This document shows positions 7,693-16,578 of a stretch of 64,000 nucleotides of DNA, piece by piece. The stretch spans positions 46,707 to 110,706 of the forward strand of contig CBESNA010000008.1 in assembly GCA_965530755.1 (NCBI GenBank), read 5' to 3'. How positions within the stretch are numbered: position 1 is the stretch's first letter; each line of letters opens with the position of its first letter. The translations under genes were made by a program, and so were the position numbers. The notes below the pieces were generated by a model. The model was not told where the DNA came from, searched no databases, and saw nothing but the letters and a program-made list of their open reading frames with translations. This DNA is from SZUA-35 sp965530755. GTDB taxonomy: Bacteria; Actinomycetota; Acidimicrobiia; Acidimicrobiales; SZUA-35.

Positions 7693-9110
7693 GCAACGAG
7701 ATGACTGACGCCCTGGCCGCATTGGCCGAAGACAAGGGAATCTCCATCGAGAAGCTGTACGGCATCTTGGCCAACGCGCTCGAGTCGGCGTACAAGCGCA
7801 TGCCCGGATCCTTCGAGTACGCATGGGTCACGATCGACCCGTCGACGTTCGAGATCCGGGTCTATGCCCAGGAACTCGACGAGGACGGCGAGCCCGTCGG
7901 CGAAGAGATGGATGTGACGCCGGAGAACTTCGGTCGCATCGCCGCTCAAACCACGAAGCAGGTCCTGATGCAGGGCATTCGTGAAGAAGAGCGAGAGATG
8001 AAGTACGAGGAGTACGCCGGTCGTGAGGGCGACATCGTCACCGGCATCGTCCAGCAGACCGACAGCCGATACACGTTGCTCGACCTCGGCCGCGTCGAGG
8101 CGCTACTCCCGCAGGCGGAGCAGGTTTCTACCGGCCCGCGCCCGGAGAACGGTGCTCGCTACAAGGCGTACATCGTCGAGGTTCGCAAGACCGTCAAGGG
8201 CCCCCAGATCGTCGTGAGTCGTACTCATCCAGGGCTCGTCAAGCGGTTGTTCGAACTCGAAGTCCCCGAGATCGCCGACGGCATCGTCGAGATGAAAGCG
8301 TGCGCTCGCGAGCCCGGCCATCGCACCAAGATCGCCGTTGCCTCCAATGATCAGAACGTCGATCCCGTCGGCGCTTGTGTGGGCGCCCGCGGTTCGCGTG
8401 TCCGGATGGTCGTCAACGAACTCAACGGCGAGAAGGTCGACATCATCCCCTTCAGCGAGGATCCGTACGAATTCGTGGCCAAGGCGCTCTCGCCGGCCAA
8501 GGTTCGGGAGGTCCGCATCTACGAGGACACCGGTACGGCCGAGGTCATCGTTCCTGACTTCCAGCTATCGCTTGCGATCGGCAAAGAGGGACAGAACGCT
8601 CGACTCGCCCACCGGCTCACCGGCTGGCGAATCGACATCAAGAGTGAGACCCAGCTGGCGGAAGAGGCGCTCGGCATCGAGCAGTACGACAATGAGGACT
8701 GGGCCGCCGGTGAATGGATCGTCGACGCCGAGACCGGCGAGCAGAAGTGGCAGCCCGCCGACGGGAGTGCTGCGATGACCGCCGAGGAGTGGAAGGCTGC
8801 CGGAGCGGTGATCGAAGTCGCTGACGATGAGGCGCCCGCTGACGGCGCTGCCGACGACGACACTGGTTCTGACGACGCTGGTTCTGACGACACCCCAGCC
8901 GACGACGCTCCAGCCGACGACAACGCTGCTGGAGACGACGACGCTGGTTCCGACGACACGCCCGCTGACGACGCTGGTTCCGACGACACGCCTACTGATG
9001 AAACGTCGACGAGCGACGCCGACGAGCCCGCTGACGACGCGGCCGCTGCCGACGACGCTGACGCGGCCGCTGCGGAGGAACCTGCGGCCGAAGGTGACGA
9101 CGACGTCTGA
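7689..9110 (+). CDS. nusA: Transcription termination/antitermination factor NusA with acidic repeat tail
   Basis: RNA polymerase-binding factor for pausing, termination and antitermination. The 473-residue product has the NusA N-terminal domain (residues 1 to about 125), an S1 domain (GDIVTGIVQQTDSRYTLLDL), and two KH domains with PVGACVGARGSRVRMVV and LSLAIGKEGQNARLAHRLTG. After residue 375 or so it becomes an extreme acidic tail built of Asp, Ala, Gly, Ser and Thr repeats. The start is set by the ATGA overlap with rimP. Acidic C-terminal extensions occur in some NusA proteins, but the tandem DNA repeats here suggest recent length change. Confidence 0.95.
   Translation: MSNEMTDALAALAEDKGISIEKLYGILANALESAYKRMPGSFEYAWVTIDPSTFEIRVYAQELDEDGEPVGEEMDVTPENFGRIAAQTTKQVLMQGIREEEREMKYEEYAGREGDIVTGIVQQTDSRYTLLDLGRVEALLPQAEQVSTGPRPENGARYKAYIVEVRKTVKGPQIVVSRTHPGLVKRLFELEVPEIADGIVEMKACAREPGHRTKIAVASNDQNVDPVGACVGARGSRVRMVVNELNGEKVDIIPFSEDPYEFVAKALSPAKVREVRIYEDTGTAEVIVPDFQLSLAIGKEGQNARLAHRLTGWRIDIKSETQLAEEALGIEQYDNEDWAAGEWIVDAETGEQKWQPADGSAAMTAEEWKAAGAVIEVADDEAPADGAADDDTGSDDAGSDDTPADDAPADDNAAGDDDAGSDDTPADDAGSDDTPTDETSTSDADEPADDAAAADDADAAAAEEPAAEGDDDV
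8871..8996 (+). repeat. 30-base coding repeats in the nusA acidic tail
   Basis: Three copies of a 30-base unit beginning GACGACGCTGGTTC occur at 8871-8900, 8937-8966 and 8967-8996; the last two are directly adjacent and differ at two positions. They encode DDAGSDDTP-type peptide repeats, and the DNA between them is a degenerate version. Unit length is a multiple of three, so gain or loss keeps the frame. Confidence 0.8.
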
Positions 9111-9396
9111 GCCCCTCCGAACCTGCGTTGGCTGTCGGACCTGTCGTCCAGCGGCGGCGATGCGGCGTTTCCGTTTCGAACCCGGTGCTGAGCCTCGGCT
9201 CAGCACCGATGTCGCCCTCGGCGGCCGCGGGGCTTGGCTCTGCTCAGACACGCTCGAGAACTGCCTCTCGGCAGCGGCAGCGTCGCGCGCATTCGACCGT
9301 GCATTTCGACGACGGGTGGACCCGGCGCTGACGCAAGCTCTGATGCATCGGATCTCGCTTTGTGACGACGGAGGACGGGTTCGCAATCGCCGCTAG
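9094..9396 (+). CDS. ylxR: YlxR family RNA-binding protein (DUF448)
   Basis: Small nucleic-acid-binding protein found between nusA and infB in many bacteria; its exact role is unsettled. The product of about 100 residues carries the family motif RTCVGCR near its N-terminus, then RRFRFEPG, GGRGAWLCSD and a C-terminal helix. The frame begins inside the nusA tail. A GTG at 9094 is the only plausible start before the RTCVGCR motif and overlaps nusA by 17 bases; GGAGG lies 15 bases upstream, farther than usual, so the start is less certain than the gene. Confidence 0.88.
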   Translation: MTTTSEPLRTCVGCRTCRPAAAMRRFRFEPGAEPRLSTDVALGGRGAWLCSDTLENCLSAAAASRAFDRAFRRRVDPALTQALMHRISLCDDGGRVRNRR

Positions 9397-9507
9397 CATC
9401 GTCTCGGCTCGTGCCAGCCCGGTCGCTCATCGCGTCCGGATCTGCCTTCCCGGCGGATCTGCTGATCACACGAGTTCTTCCGCCGAAACCCCGAGGGTGA
9501 GTCATTC

Positions 9508-12267
9508 GTGCCAGCAAAAGTCCGTGTCTATGAGCTCGCAAGAGAACTGGGGATGTCCAATCAGGAGATCCTCGACCTTTGCGATGCTCTCGGCATCGGG
9601 GTGAAGAGTCACTCCTCCAGCATTGTCGAGCCACAGGCCGATCGTCTGCGCCGCAAGGCCGAGCGAGAGGGTCTGATTCGCGAAGTCGAGCCAGAGCCCG
9701 AACCCGAGCCCGAGCCGGTGGTCGAAGCGCCCGCGCCCAAGCCAACGCCGAAGCCGAAGCCGGCCGCACCGACACCGGAACCCGTCGTTGCTGCAAAGCC
9801 GCCTGCACCCGAGGCCGCCCCCGCACCCACCCCGGCCGCCCCCGCACCCACCCCGGCTCCTGAACCGAGCCTCGCTCCTGAACCCGACCCTGAACCGGCC
9901 CCCGCACCGGCGCCGGCACCAGCTCCGAGCCGCATGGTGTCGACCAAGCCGAAGCGTCCACCGACGCCTGCGTCCGCACCCGCTCCCGCACCGGTCGCTC
10001 CCGCACCAGCGCCCGTGCGTCCAGCAGCTGTTGCTCCCGCCCCGACACCACCCGCACCCGCACCCGCCGCTCCCGAGCCGATGGCGCCTGCGGCTGAAAC
10101 TGCACCGCCCACGCCTCCTCGGACGCCCGGTGGCAAGCCGATCCCACCGCCCCCCGGCCCGCCTCGCGCGCCGAGTGGCAAGCCGATCCCACCGCCCCCT
10201 GGTGGCGGACGCCCCGGTGCTCCGCCTTCCCGTTCCGGCGGCGGCGGCTATCGCGGCGGCGGCGGAGCACCCCGCCCCGGCGGTAGTCCTGGTGGCAGCC
10301 CCGGTGGATTCGCCGGCCGTCCCGGTGGCGGGCCCGGTGGGCCTCCCGGTCGCGGCGGTCCTCCCGGTCGCGGCGGCCCGCGCCAGCGTCCACGTCGCAA
10401 GTCGCGTCGTCGTCGCAACCAAGATGATCTGCAGCCGATGTCGGTGCCGACCTACACCAGCGAAGACGCGCCGGTGCCAGAGGGCACACTCGTCATCGAG
10501 CGGGCCTCGAGCGCGCAAGAGCTCGGTCCCAAGCTCAACCGCACCGCAGCCGACGTCGTGCGTTTCCTGCTCACCAACGGCGAGATGGTCACCGGTACCC
10601 AGTCGCTGAGCGACGAGATGATCGAAATGTTCGCCGCCGACGTCGGCGCCGAGATCCGTCTCGTCGATCCTGGCGAGGAACAAGAAGTCGAGCTGCTGAA
10701 GATGCTCGACTTCGACGACGAGGACGACGAGGACGACGAAGACTGGCCGGTCCGCCCGCCAGTGATCACCATCATGGGTCACGTCGACCACGGCAAGACC
10801 CTTCTGCTCGACCGCATCCGTTCGGCCAACGTGGTCGAGGGTGAGGCCGGCGGCATCACGCAGCACATCGGTGCCTACCAGATCAACAAAGAGGGCAAGA
10901 TCCTCACGTTCATCGACACTCCGGGACACGAGGCGTTCACCGCCATGCGTGCTCGTGGTGCCGAAGCCACTGACATCGTCGTGTTGGTCGTCGCCGCTGA
11001 CGACGGCGTGATGCCCCAGACTCTCGAGGCGCTCGACCATGCCCGGGCAGCCGAGGTGCCGATCATCGTGGCCATCAACAAGATGGACCGCGAGGGCGCC
11101 GACCCCGACCGGGTCATGTCCCAGCTCGCAGAACGCAATCTCATTCCCGAGGCGTGGGGCGGCGAGACCATCTTCCTGCCCATGTCGGCCATGACTGGCG
11201 ACGGCATCGACGACCTCATCGACAATCTCAACGTCGTGGCCGAGGTCGAGGACCTCCGAGCCACACCGGACGGTCGAGCCTCCGGTTCGGTCCTCGAGTC
11301 GCATCTCGACATCGGTCGTGGCCCAGTGGCCACTGTCCTCGTCGAGCGCGGCACGCTTCGGGTCGGCGATCCACTTGTCAGCGGTGCTGCCTGGGGTCGT
11401 GTCCGTGCACTCATCAACGACCGTGGTGAAAACGTCGACGAGGCCGGTCCCTCCACTCCGGTGCAGGTCCTCGGACTCAGCGACGTCGCCGAGGCGGGCA
11501 ACGAGTTCACGATTGCCCCGTCCGAGAAGGTGGCCAACAAGGTCGCCGACACCCGCGAACATTGGCAGCGCCTCGCCAGTCTCGGCCGCGACGCTTCAGC
11601 CACCAGCGGCGGCGCCAAGTTGGAGGACATCTTCCAGCAGATCCAATCCGGTGAAACTGCCACGCTGAACCTGATCGTCAAAGCCGACGTCAACGGTTCA
11701 CTCGAGGCCGTGACCGACTCGCTCCGCAAGCTGGAGCGGGACGAGGTGAAGCTGTTCTTCGTCTCCCGCGGCGTTGGCGGCATCACCGAGAACGACGTGC
11801 TCCTAGCGTCCACCTCGAACGCCACCATCCTCGGTTTCAATGTGCGACCCGATCGCAAGGCCCGTGAGCTGGCCGAAGCCGAAAAGGTCGAGATCCGGAA
11901 CTACGAGATCATCTACAAGCTGCTCGAAGACATCGAGAACGCAATGCTCGGTCTCCTTGCGCCCGAGTACGAAGAGATCGTCACCGGTGACGCCGAAGTC
12001 CGCGAGGTCTTCAAGATCCCGCGGGTCGGCGGGATCGCAGGTTGCATGGTCCTCAACGGCACCATCACCCGTGGTTCCAAAGTTCGCTTCCTGCGCGACG
12101 GCACCATCATCTGGAAGGGCGCCGTCAACTCCCTCAAGCGGTTCAAGGAAGACGCTCGTGAGGTCCAGGCCGGCTTCGAATGCGGCATTGGACTCACCGA
12201 CTTCCAGGACCTCAAGGAAGGCGACGTCATCGAGACCTACGAGGAGCGGGAGATTCCGCGAGTCTGA
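9508..12267 (+). CDS. infB: Translation initiation factor IF-2
   Basis: GTPase that brings initiator tRNA to the ribosome. The 919-residue protein starts with an IF2 N-terminal helical domain (KVRVYELARELGMSNQEIL), followed by a long Pro/Ala-rich linker (about residues 60-230) and a Gly/Arg-rich stretch (about 230-305), a second IF2-N domain, then the G domain with GHVDHGKT at 424-431, DTPGHEAF, NKMD and SAM, and domains II-IV. The linker has repeated units such as SGKPIPPPPG. The GTG start at 9508 follows GAGGGTGA. It ends in a one-base stop/start overlap with ylxP (TGATG). Confidence 0.97.
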   Translation: MPAKVRVYELARELGMSNQEILDLCDALGIGVKSHSSSIVEPQADRLRRKAEREGLIREVEPEPEPEPEPVVEAPAPKPTPKPKPAAPTPEPVVAAKPPAPEAAPAPTPAAPAPTPAPEPSLAPEPDPEPAPAPAPAPAPSRMVSTKPKRPPTPASAPAPAPVAPAPAPVRPAAVAPAPTPPAPAPAAPEPMAPAAETAPPTPPRTPGGKPIPPPPGPPRAPSGKPIPPPPGGGRPGAPPSRSGGGGYRGGGGAPRPGGSPGGSPGGFAGRPGGGPGGPPGRGGPPGRGGPRQRPRRKSRRRRNQDDLQPMSVPTYTSEDAPVPEGTLVIERASSAQELGPKLNRTAADVVRFLLTNGEMVTGTQSLSDEMIEMFAADVGAEIRLVDPGEEQEVELLKMLDFDDEDDEDDEDWPVRPPVITIMGHVDHGKTLLLDRIRSANVVEGEAGGITQHIGAYQINKEGKILTFIDTPGHEAFTAMRARGAEATDIVVLVVAADDGVMPQTLEALDHARAAEVPIIVAINKMDREGADPDRVMSQLAERNLIPEAWGGETIFLPMSAMTGDGIDDLIDNLNVVAEVEDLRATPDGRASGSVLESHLDIGRGPVATVLVERGTLRVGDPLVSGAAWGRVRALINDRGENVDEAGPSTPVQVLGLSDVAEAGNEFTIAPSEKVANKVADTREHWQRLASLGRDASATSGGAKLEDIFQQIQSGETATLNLIVKADVNGSLEAVTDSLRKLERDEVKLFFVSRGVGGITENDVLLASTSNATILGFNVRPDRKARELAEAEKVEIRNYEIIYKLLEDIENAMLGLLAPEYEEIVTGDAEVREVFKIPRVGGIAGCMVLNGTITRGSKVRFLRDGTIIWKGAVNSLKRFKEDAREVQAGFECGIGLTDFQDLKEGDVIETYEEREIPRV

Positions 12268-12563
12268 TGAGCGAAGCCTCGATCGAGGTCCTCGTGATCG
12301 ACATCGAACTCCATCTTCCGCACTCGTCGAATCTGAAGGCGAAGCGGTCCGTCGTGCAGTCGATCGTTCGCACGCTCGACGGTTGGAAGAGCGTGGCGGC
12401 GGCGGAAGTCGGCTTCCTCGACAAGTGGCAACGAACGCGAATCGGCGTGGCGATCGTGGGCGGTAGTGTGGCGCATCTCGAAGAGGTGGCCGCAGCAGTG
12501 GAGCGTCACGTCTGGTCCGTCGGCGAAGCCGATGTCATCTCCATCGAACAGCGATGGGGATAG
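12267..12563 (+). CDS. ylxP: YlxP-like protein (DUF503)
   Basis: 98-residue protein of the DUF503 family, typically located between infB and rbfA; function unknown, with a ferredoxin-like fold known for the family. Visible family features are the N-terminal strand IEVLVIDIELHLPHSSNLKAK, then KRSVVQSIV and the GFLDKWQRTRIGVAIVGG segment. The ATG at 12267 shares its A with the infB stop TGA, so translation is coupled. A longer frame starting inside infB is rejected. Confidence 0.9.
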   Translation: MSEASIEVLVIDIELHLPHSSNLKAKRSVVQSIVRTLDGWKSVAAAEVGFLDKWQRTRIGVAIVGGSVAHLEEVAAAVERHVWSVGEADVISIEQRWG

Positions 12564-12587
12564 GGCCGAACCCGGGGAGTGTGAGCA

Positions 12588-13079
12588 ATGGCGAAACGTA
12601 CGAGCAGCGGTCGAGGCGGAAGTGGTGGTCGGAACAGCGGCCGACGGCGCCAGGCCACCACCCGTCACTATCCGCGTACTGCGCGTCTGAACGCGCTGCT
12701 GACCGAGATCATCGCGGATCACTTCGAACGCGTTGACCACGACGACCTCGGCTTCATCACCATCACCGGCGTCGAGGTCGACGCCGATCTGAACATCTGT
12801 CAGGTCTACGTCTCGACGTTGGCCGAGCCTGATCCGGTCCAGGATGACATCGTGCTCGATGCGCTTGCCGAAGAACGCAAAGCGGTACAGCGGGCGATCG
12901 CCTCGCAGGCCAAGTTGCGTAAGACCCCCGAGGTGCTGTTCGCCTTCGATCCGGCGGTCCGCGCCGGGGCCCGGATCGACTCGATCCTCGCCACACTCGA
13001 CATTCCCGCGGATGTCGTGGAGGAGGACGCCGGCTCGGATGACGGTGCCGAGCCGAACCTCGAGGCGGACGAGGACTGA
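12588..13079 (+). CDS. rbfA: 30S ribosome-binding factor RbfA
   Basis: Late 30S maturation factor that binds near the 16S rRNA 5' end. 163 residues: a basic, Gly/Arg/Ser-rich N-terminal extension of about 25 residues, the KH-like core with RLNALLTEIIADHFERV, VEVDADLNICQVYVSTL and VLFAFDPAVRAGARIDSIL, and an acidic tail. GGGGAG about nine bases before the ATG supports the start. The stop shares a base with the truB start (TGATG). The position between ylxP and truB is canonical. Confidence 0.94.
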   Translation: MAKRTSSGRGGSGGRNSGRRRQATTRHYPRTARLNALLTEIIADHFERVDHDDLGFITITGVEVDADLNICQVYVSTLAEPDPVQDDIVLDALAEERKAVQRAIASQAKLRKTPEVLFAFDPAVRAGARIDSILATLDIPADVVEEDAGSDDGAEPNLEADED

Positions 13080-13945
13080 TGGCGAGGCGGGCCCGGTCGG
13101 ACAGCGGCGTGACCGGCTGTGTCGTCGTCGACAAACCAGCCGGAATGACCAGCCATGACGTCGTCGACGTACTGCGTCGATCGCTCGGGACCCGCAAGGT
13201 CGGCCACGCCGGAACTCTCGATCCGGATGCCACCGGCGTCCTCGTGCTCGGTGTCGGCAAGGGCACGAAGCTGCTCCAGTTCGTGACCGGCGCTGACAAG
13301 ACCTACGTCGGCGAGATCGTGTTCGGGACGGCGACGTCGACACTCGACGCGGCGGGGGATGTCACCGGAACATGGGACATGACTGTGACACCAGCCGAGG
13401 TCGCTGCCGCCGCTGCTGATCTGGTCGGCGCCATCGAGCAGGTGCCGCCGATGGTCTCTGCGGTGAGGATCGACGGCAGACGGTTGCACGAACTGGCCCG
13501 GGAGGGTATCGAGGTCGAACGGCCGGCTCGCCCCGTCACGGTCCATCGCTACGACACGGCGCCGACGGCTGATCCATTGGTCTATTCCCTGGACGTGCAC
13601 TGCTCGTCAGGAACCTACATCCGTTCGCTCGCGGCCGATGTCGGCACGGCTCTCGGCGGCGGCGCCCACCTCCGCAACCTTCGCCGAACCTCGGTCGGCC
13701 CCTTCACGCTGGATGAAGCCGGTTCGGCAACCGAGCCGGCAGTCCTCCCCTTGATCGAGATGCTGCGGGGCATGCCGCGACTCGACGTCGACCGGACGGT
13801 TGCCGATCGGGTTCGGGTCGGTCAGTCGCTCGGCCCGTCGGCAGGTACAGGCCAGTTCGTGATCGTCGGACCTGACGAGGAGCTCCTGGCCGTCTACGAG
13901 GTGCGCGAAAGCGTGATGGTTCCGGCCAAGGTCCTCGTCGGGTGA
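13079..13945 (+). CDS. truB: tRNA pseudouridine(55) synthase
   Basis: Makes pseudouridine 55 in the T-loop of tRNAs. 288 residues with the TruB N-terminal VVVDKPAGMTSHDVV, the catalytic GHAGTLDPDATGVL with Asp48, the KTYVGEIVFG strand, and the later GTYIRSLAADVG and HLRNLRRTSVGPF motifs. The ATG overlaps the rbfA stop by one base. It is followed by a 58-base gap with a candidate promoter for ribF. Confidence 0.96.
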   Translation: MARRARSDSGVTGCVVVDKPAGMTSHDVVDVLRRSLGTRKVGHAGTLDPDATGVLVLGVGKGTKLLQFVTGADKTYVGEIVFGTATSTLDAAGDVTGTWDMTVTPAEVAAAAADLVGAIEQVPPMVSAVRIDGRRLHELAREGIEVERPARPVTVHRYDTAPTADPLVYSLDVHCSSGTYIRSLAADVGTALGGGAHLRNLRRTSVGPFTLDEAGSATEPAVLPLIEMLRGMPRLDVDRTVADRVRVGQSLGPSAGTGQFVIVGPDEELLAVYEVRESVMVPAKVLVG

Positions 13946-13989
13946 GGCACGCAGCCCGCCACGATGTGTTCTTGCCAGAGGTCGGCCGC

Positions 13990-13995
13990 TAGCGT
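13990..13995 (+). promoter_or_regulatory. Candidate -10 element of ribF (TAGCGT)
   Basis: TAGCGT is eight bases before the GTG of ribF and there is no Shine-Dalgarno sequence, consistent with a leaderless start. Confidence 0.4.
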
Positions 13996-14003
13996 TCCCG
14001 CTG

Positions 14004-14957
14004 GTGGAGATCATCACGAATCCAGACGGCACCTCGTCCATCAACGGTCCTCATGCCGTCACGATCGGCGCCTACGACGGCGTCCACCGCGGGCACCTCA
14101 GCGTGATCGCCCAAACGAAGGCGATCGCCGAGCGGCTCGAGGCCAAGTCGGCGGTGGTCACGTTCGAGCCGCATCCGGCTTACATCCTCCGCCCCGAAAA
14201 TGCGCCGGCGTTGCTCACCGGGCTCGACCACAAGCTCGAACTCCTCGATGCCGCCGGCGTCGAGACGGTCGTGGTCGTGCCGTTCACTGCGGAACGTGCG
14301 ACCGAGACACCCGAGGAATTCGCCGAGTCGATCCTGTCGACCTGCCTGCAAGCCAAGGCTGTTGTCGTTGGCTCGGACTTCCATTTCGGAGCCAACCGAG
14401 CCGGCAACGTCGAAGTGCTCTCGGGTCTCGGTAAGGAGATGGGATTCGACGTCGAGGGCATCGACCTGCTCCGCCGTTCCGATGGCAAGGTCGAGAGCAT
14501 CAGCTCGACGTCGATCCGTCGGGCCCTCGCCGGCGGCGAGATTCGCACGGCCACCGGACTTCTGGGCCGCAATCACGAGCTGCGGGGTTCGGTCGTGCAA
14601 GGCGACCAGCGGGGCCGAACGATCGGTTTTCCGACGGCCAATGTCGCAGTGCGGCCGGAGATGGCCATGCCGGCCGATGCCGTATACGCCGCCTGGTTTC
14701 TCCGTCCAGACGGCGTACGGCGACCAGCGGCCGTCAACGTCGGCAAGCGCCCCACCTTCTATCAGGACGCCGAGCACTCGTTGGTCGAGGCACACATCAT
14801 CGACTTCGAGGCCGAGCTCTACGGCGAGATCGGTCGAGTCCAGTTCGTCGAGCTGATTCGGTCGGAGCAGCGGTTCGATGGCATCGACGCTCTGCGCGCC
14901 CAACTCGAGCTCGACATTCAGCGAGCGAAGACGATTCTCGAGGGCGAGGCATCGTGA
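14004..14957 (+). CDS. ribF: Bifunctional riboflavin kinase / FMN adenylyltransferase
   Basis: Makes FMN and FAD from riboflavin. The 317-residue protein has the N-terminal adenylyltransferase domain with TIGAYDGVHRGHLSVI (the nucleotidyltransferase HxGH-type motif) and VVTFEPHPAYIL, and the C-terminal kinase domain with GRTIGFPTANVA and the VNVGKRPTF segment. Its place after truB is conserved. FAD is a cofactor of CoxM, and FMN probably of the next gene, though that link is only suggestive. GTG at 14004 is chosen from the TAnnnT spacing. The stop overlaps the next gene as GTGA. Confidence 0.95.
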   Translation: MEIITNPDGTSSINGPHAVTIGAYDGVHRGHLSVIAQTKAIAERLEAKSAVVTFEPHPAYILRPENAPALLTGLDHKLELLDAAGVETVVVVPFTAERATETPEEFAESILSTCLQAKAVVVGSDFHFGANRAGNVEVLSGLGKEMGFDVEGIDLLRRSDGKVESISSTSIRRALAGGEIRTATGLLGRNHELRGSVVQGDQRGRTIGFPTANVAVRPEMAMPADAVYAAWFLRPDGVRRPAAVNVGKRPTFYQDAEHSLVEAHIIDFEAELYGEIGRVQFVELIRSEQRFDGIDALRAQLELDIQRAKTILEGEAS

Positions 14958-15559
14958 CCCAAACGACGTTTGATGTCGAACAGCTCGGCGGTGTCGACGG
15001 TTACAAGCTCGGATCGGGCCTGATCGTGCCTCGGCCGATCGGTTGGATCGGCTCGATCGACTCCGACGGTCGCACCAACCTTGCGCCCTACTCGTTCTTC
15101 AACATGGTCTCCGGCGTTCCCCCGACGTTCGTGTTCTCTCCCGGGCGCCTGGGCCGCAAGGACACGCTTGACAACTGTCACGCCGTACCCGAGTTCACCA
15201 TCAACATCGTCACCGACGAGGTCGTCGAGGCCATGAACGCCACGGCCGCCACGCTCGAAGCCGGTGTGAGCGAGTTCGATCTGCCTGGCATCACTGCCAT
15301 CCCGAGCGAGCGGATCCGTCCGCCGCGTGTGGGGGAGTGCAAGGCAACGATCGAGTGTGTGGTCGACCAGATCATCGATGTGGGCGACGCGGAGGCCGGT
15401 AACTCGCTGGTGATCGGCCACGCAGTGATGTTCCACGTCGACGATGACCTGCTCGACGGCACCCGGGTCGATCAGGCAGCGCTGAGGGCCGTCGGCCGGC
15501 ATGTAGGGAACACGTACAGCCACGCCAGCGAGCTGTTCGACATCGTCCGGCCGGATTGA
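14954..15559 (+). CDS. Flavin reductase-like FMN-binding protein
   Basis: 201-residue cytoplasmic protein of the flavin reductase-like (DIM6/NTAB) split-barrel family, which binds FMN and serves as flavin reductase or flavoprotein oxygenase component. The typical segments are SGLIVPRPIGWIGSID, TNLAPYSFFNMVSGVPPTFV and KDTLDNC, with a conserved Asn/Ser-rich phosphate-binding region. The GTG start overlaps the ribF stop (GTGA), so it is co-translated with the FMN/FAD synthetase. The substrate cannot be read from the sequence. Confidence 0.82.
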   Translation: MTQTTFDVEQLGGVDGYKLGSGLIVPRPIGWIGSIDSDGRTNLAPYSFFNMVSGVPPTFVFSPGRLGRKDTLDNCHAVPEFTINIVTDEVVEAMNATAATLEAGVSEFDLPGITAIPSERIRPPRVGECKATIECVVDQIIDVGDAEAGNSLVIGHAVMFHVDDDLLDGTRVDQAALRAVGRHVGNTYSHASELFDIVRPD

Positions 15560-15560
15560 C

Positions 15561-16562
15561 GTGTCGGCCGCAACCCTCGTCGATCTCGAACCGTTCCGGT
15601 CGGGTGGTGATCGTGAGCGGGCATCCGTGGCCGACCAGATCGACCGAGCATGCCGCGACACGGGTTTCCTCCAGCTCGTAGGGCACGGGATCCCGACGGA
15701 GCTCACCGATCGAATGCTCGACGTCACTGCGTCCTTCTTCGACATGCCCGTCGACCAGAAGCTCGCCATGGTCGTGGCTGATCGGAGCGCCAACCGGGGG
15801 TATGCATCCGAGGGCAGTGAAGCGTTGGCCTACAGCCTTGGCGAGGCCGTCGCTGCCCCCGACATGTTCGAGGCCTTCAACGCCGGTCGAGAGGGGACCG
15901 ACCCCGCATACGTCGAGGCCCATCCCGGGTTCTTCGCATCGAACGTGTGGCCGAACGAGACGATGCGAGCCGTGTGGTCCGAGTACCAGCAGGCGCTCGA
16001 CGTGCTCGATGACCAGCTGCTGACTGCCTTCGCCATCGCGCTGGGGATCGAACCGGATCACTTCATTACGCGGACTCGTCGAGCCATCGTGACGATTCGG
16101 GCGATCAACTACGAACGTCGGGCGGGGGCGTCACCTCCACAACCTGGGCAGATGCGGATGGGGGCTCACACCGACTATGGCGTTCTCACCGTTCTGTTGG
16201 CCGACGACGTCCCCGGTCTGCAGGTTCGCACCGACGGGAAGTGGTGCGATGTCGCCATCCCCGCCGACAGTCTCATCGTGAACATCGGCGACATGCTCGC
16301 CACGTGGACGAACGACCGCTGGCGGTCGACCCTGCACCGAGTGGTGCCGCCTCCTGCCAACGATGGTGGCGCTGTTCGTCGCCGTTCGGTCGCCCAGTTC
16401 GTGGAAGCCGATCCGGACGTCCTGATCGAACCGATCGCGACCTGTGTCAGCTCGTCGAATCCACGGCGGTATTCGCCGGTCACCGCCGGCGACTACCTGA
16501 TGGCGAAGCTCTTGGGCCCTCGTGAACTGAGGCCTTCGGAACCTCCGCCAGCGCTCGACTGA
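15561..16562 (+). CDS. 2-oxoglutarate/Fe(II)-dependent oxygenase, isopenicillin N synthase-like
   Basis: 333-residue non-haem iron oxygenase of the IPNS/flavonol synthase type. The N-terminal DIOX_N-like region contains TGFLQLVGHGIP and the core has the iron ligands His and Asp in GAHTDYG and the distal His in STLHRVV, then Arg and Ser in RRRSVAQF for the 2-oxoglutarate carboxylate. The GTG start is two bases after the previous stop, so it probably belongs to the ribF unit. Substrate unknown; plausible classes are small-molecule hydroxylation or desaturation. Confidence 0.85.
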   Translation: MSAATLVDLEPFRSGGDRERASVADQIDRACRDTGFLQLVGHGIPTELTDRMLDVTASFFDMPVDQKLAMVVADRSANRGYASEGSEALAYSLGEAVAAPDMFEAFNAGREGTDPAYVEAHPGFFASNVWPNETMRAVWSEYQQALDVLDDQLLTAFAIALGIEPDHFITRTRRAIVTIRAINYERRAGASPPQPGQMRMGAHTDYGVLTVLLADDVPGLQVRTDGKWCDVAIPADSLIVNIGDMLATWTNDRWRSTLHRVVPPPANDGGAVRRRSVAQFVEADPDVLIEPIATCVSSSNPRRYSPVTAGDYLMAKLLGPRELRPSEPPPALD

Positions 16563-16578
16563 CAGCAGCCGCGGTCGA

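Noticed and set aside
10110..10420. Repetitive GC-rich stretch considered as a repeat array or CRISPR
   Set aside because: It is the Pro- and Gly/Arg-rich linker coding part of infB; units are short, irregular and in frame, without spacers.
9502..11562. 686-codon open frame antisense to infB
   Set aside because: Gly/Arg/Thr-rich shadow of the Pro/Ala linker of IF-2 with no independent signal.
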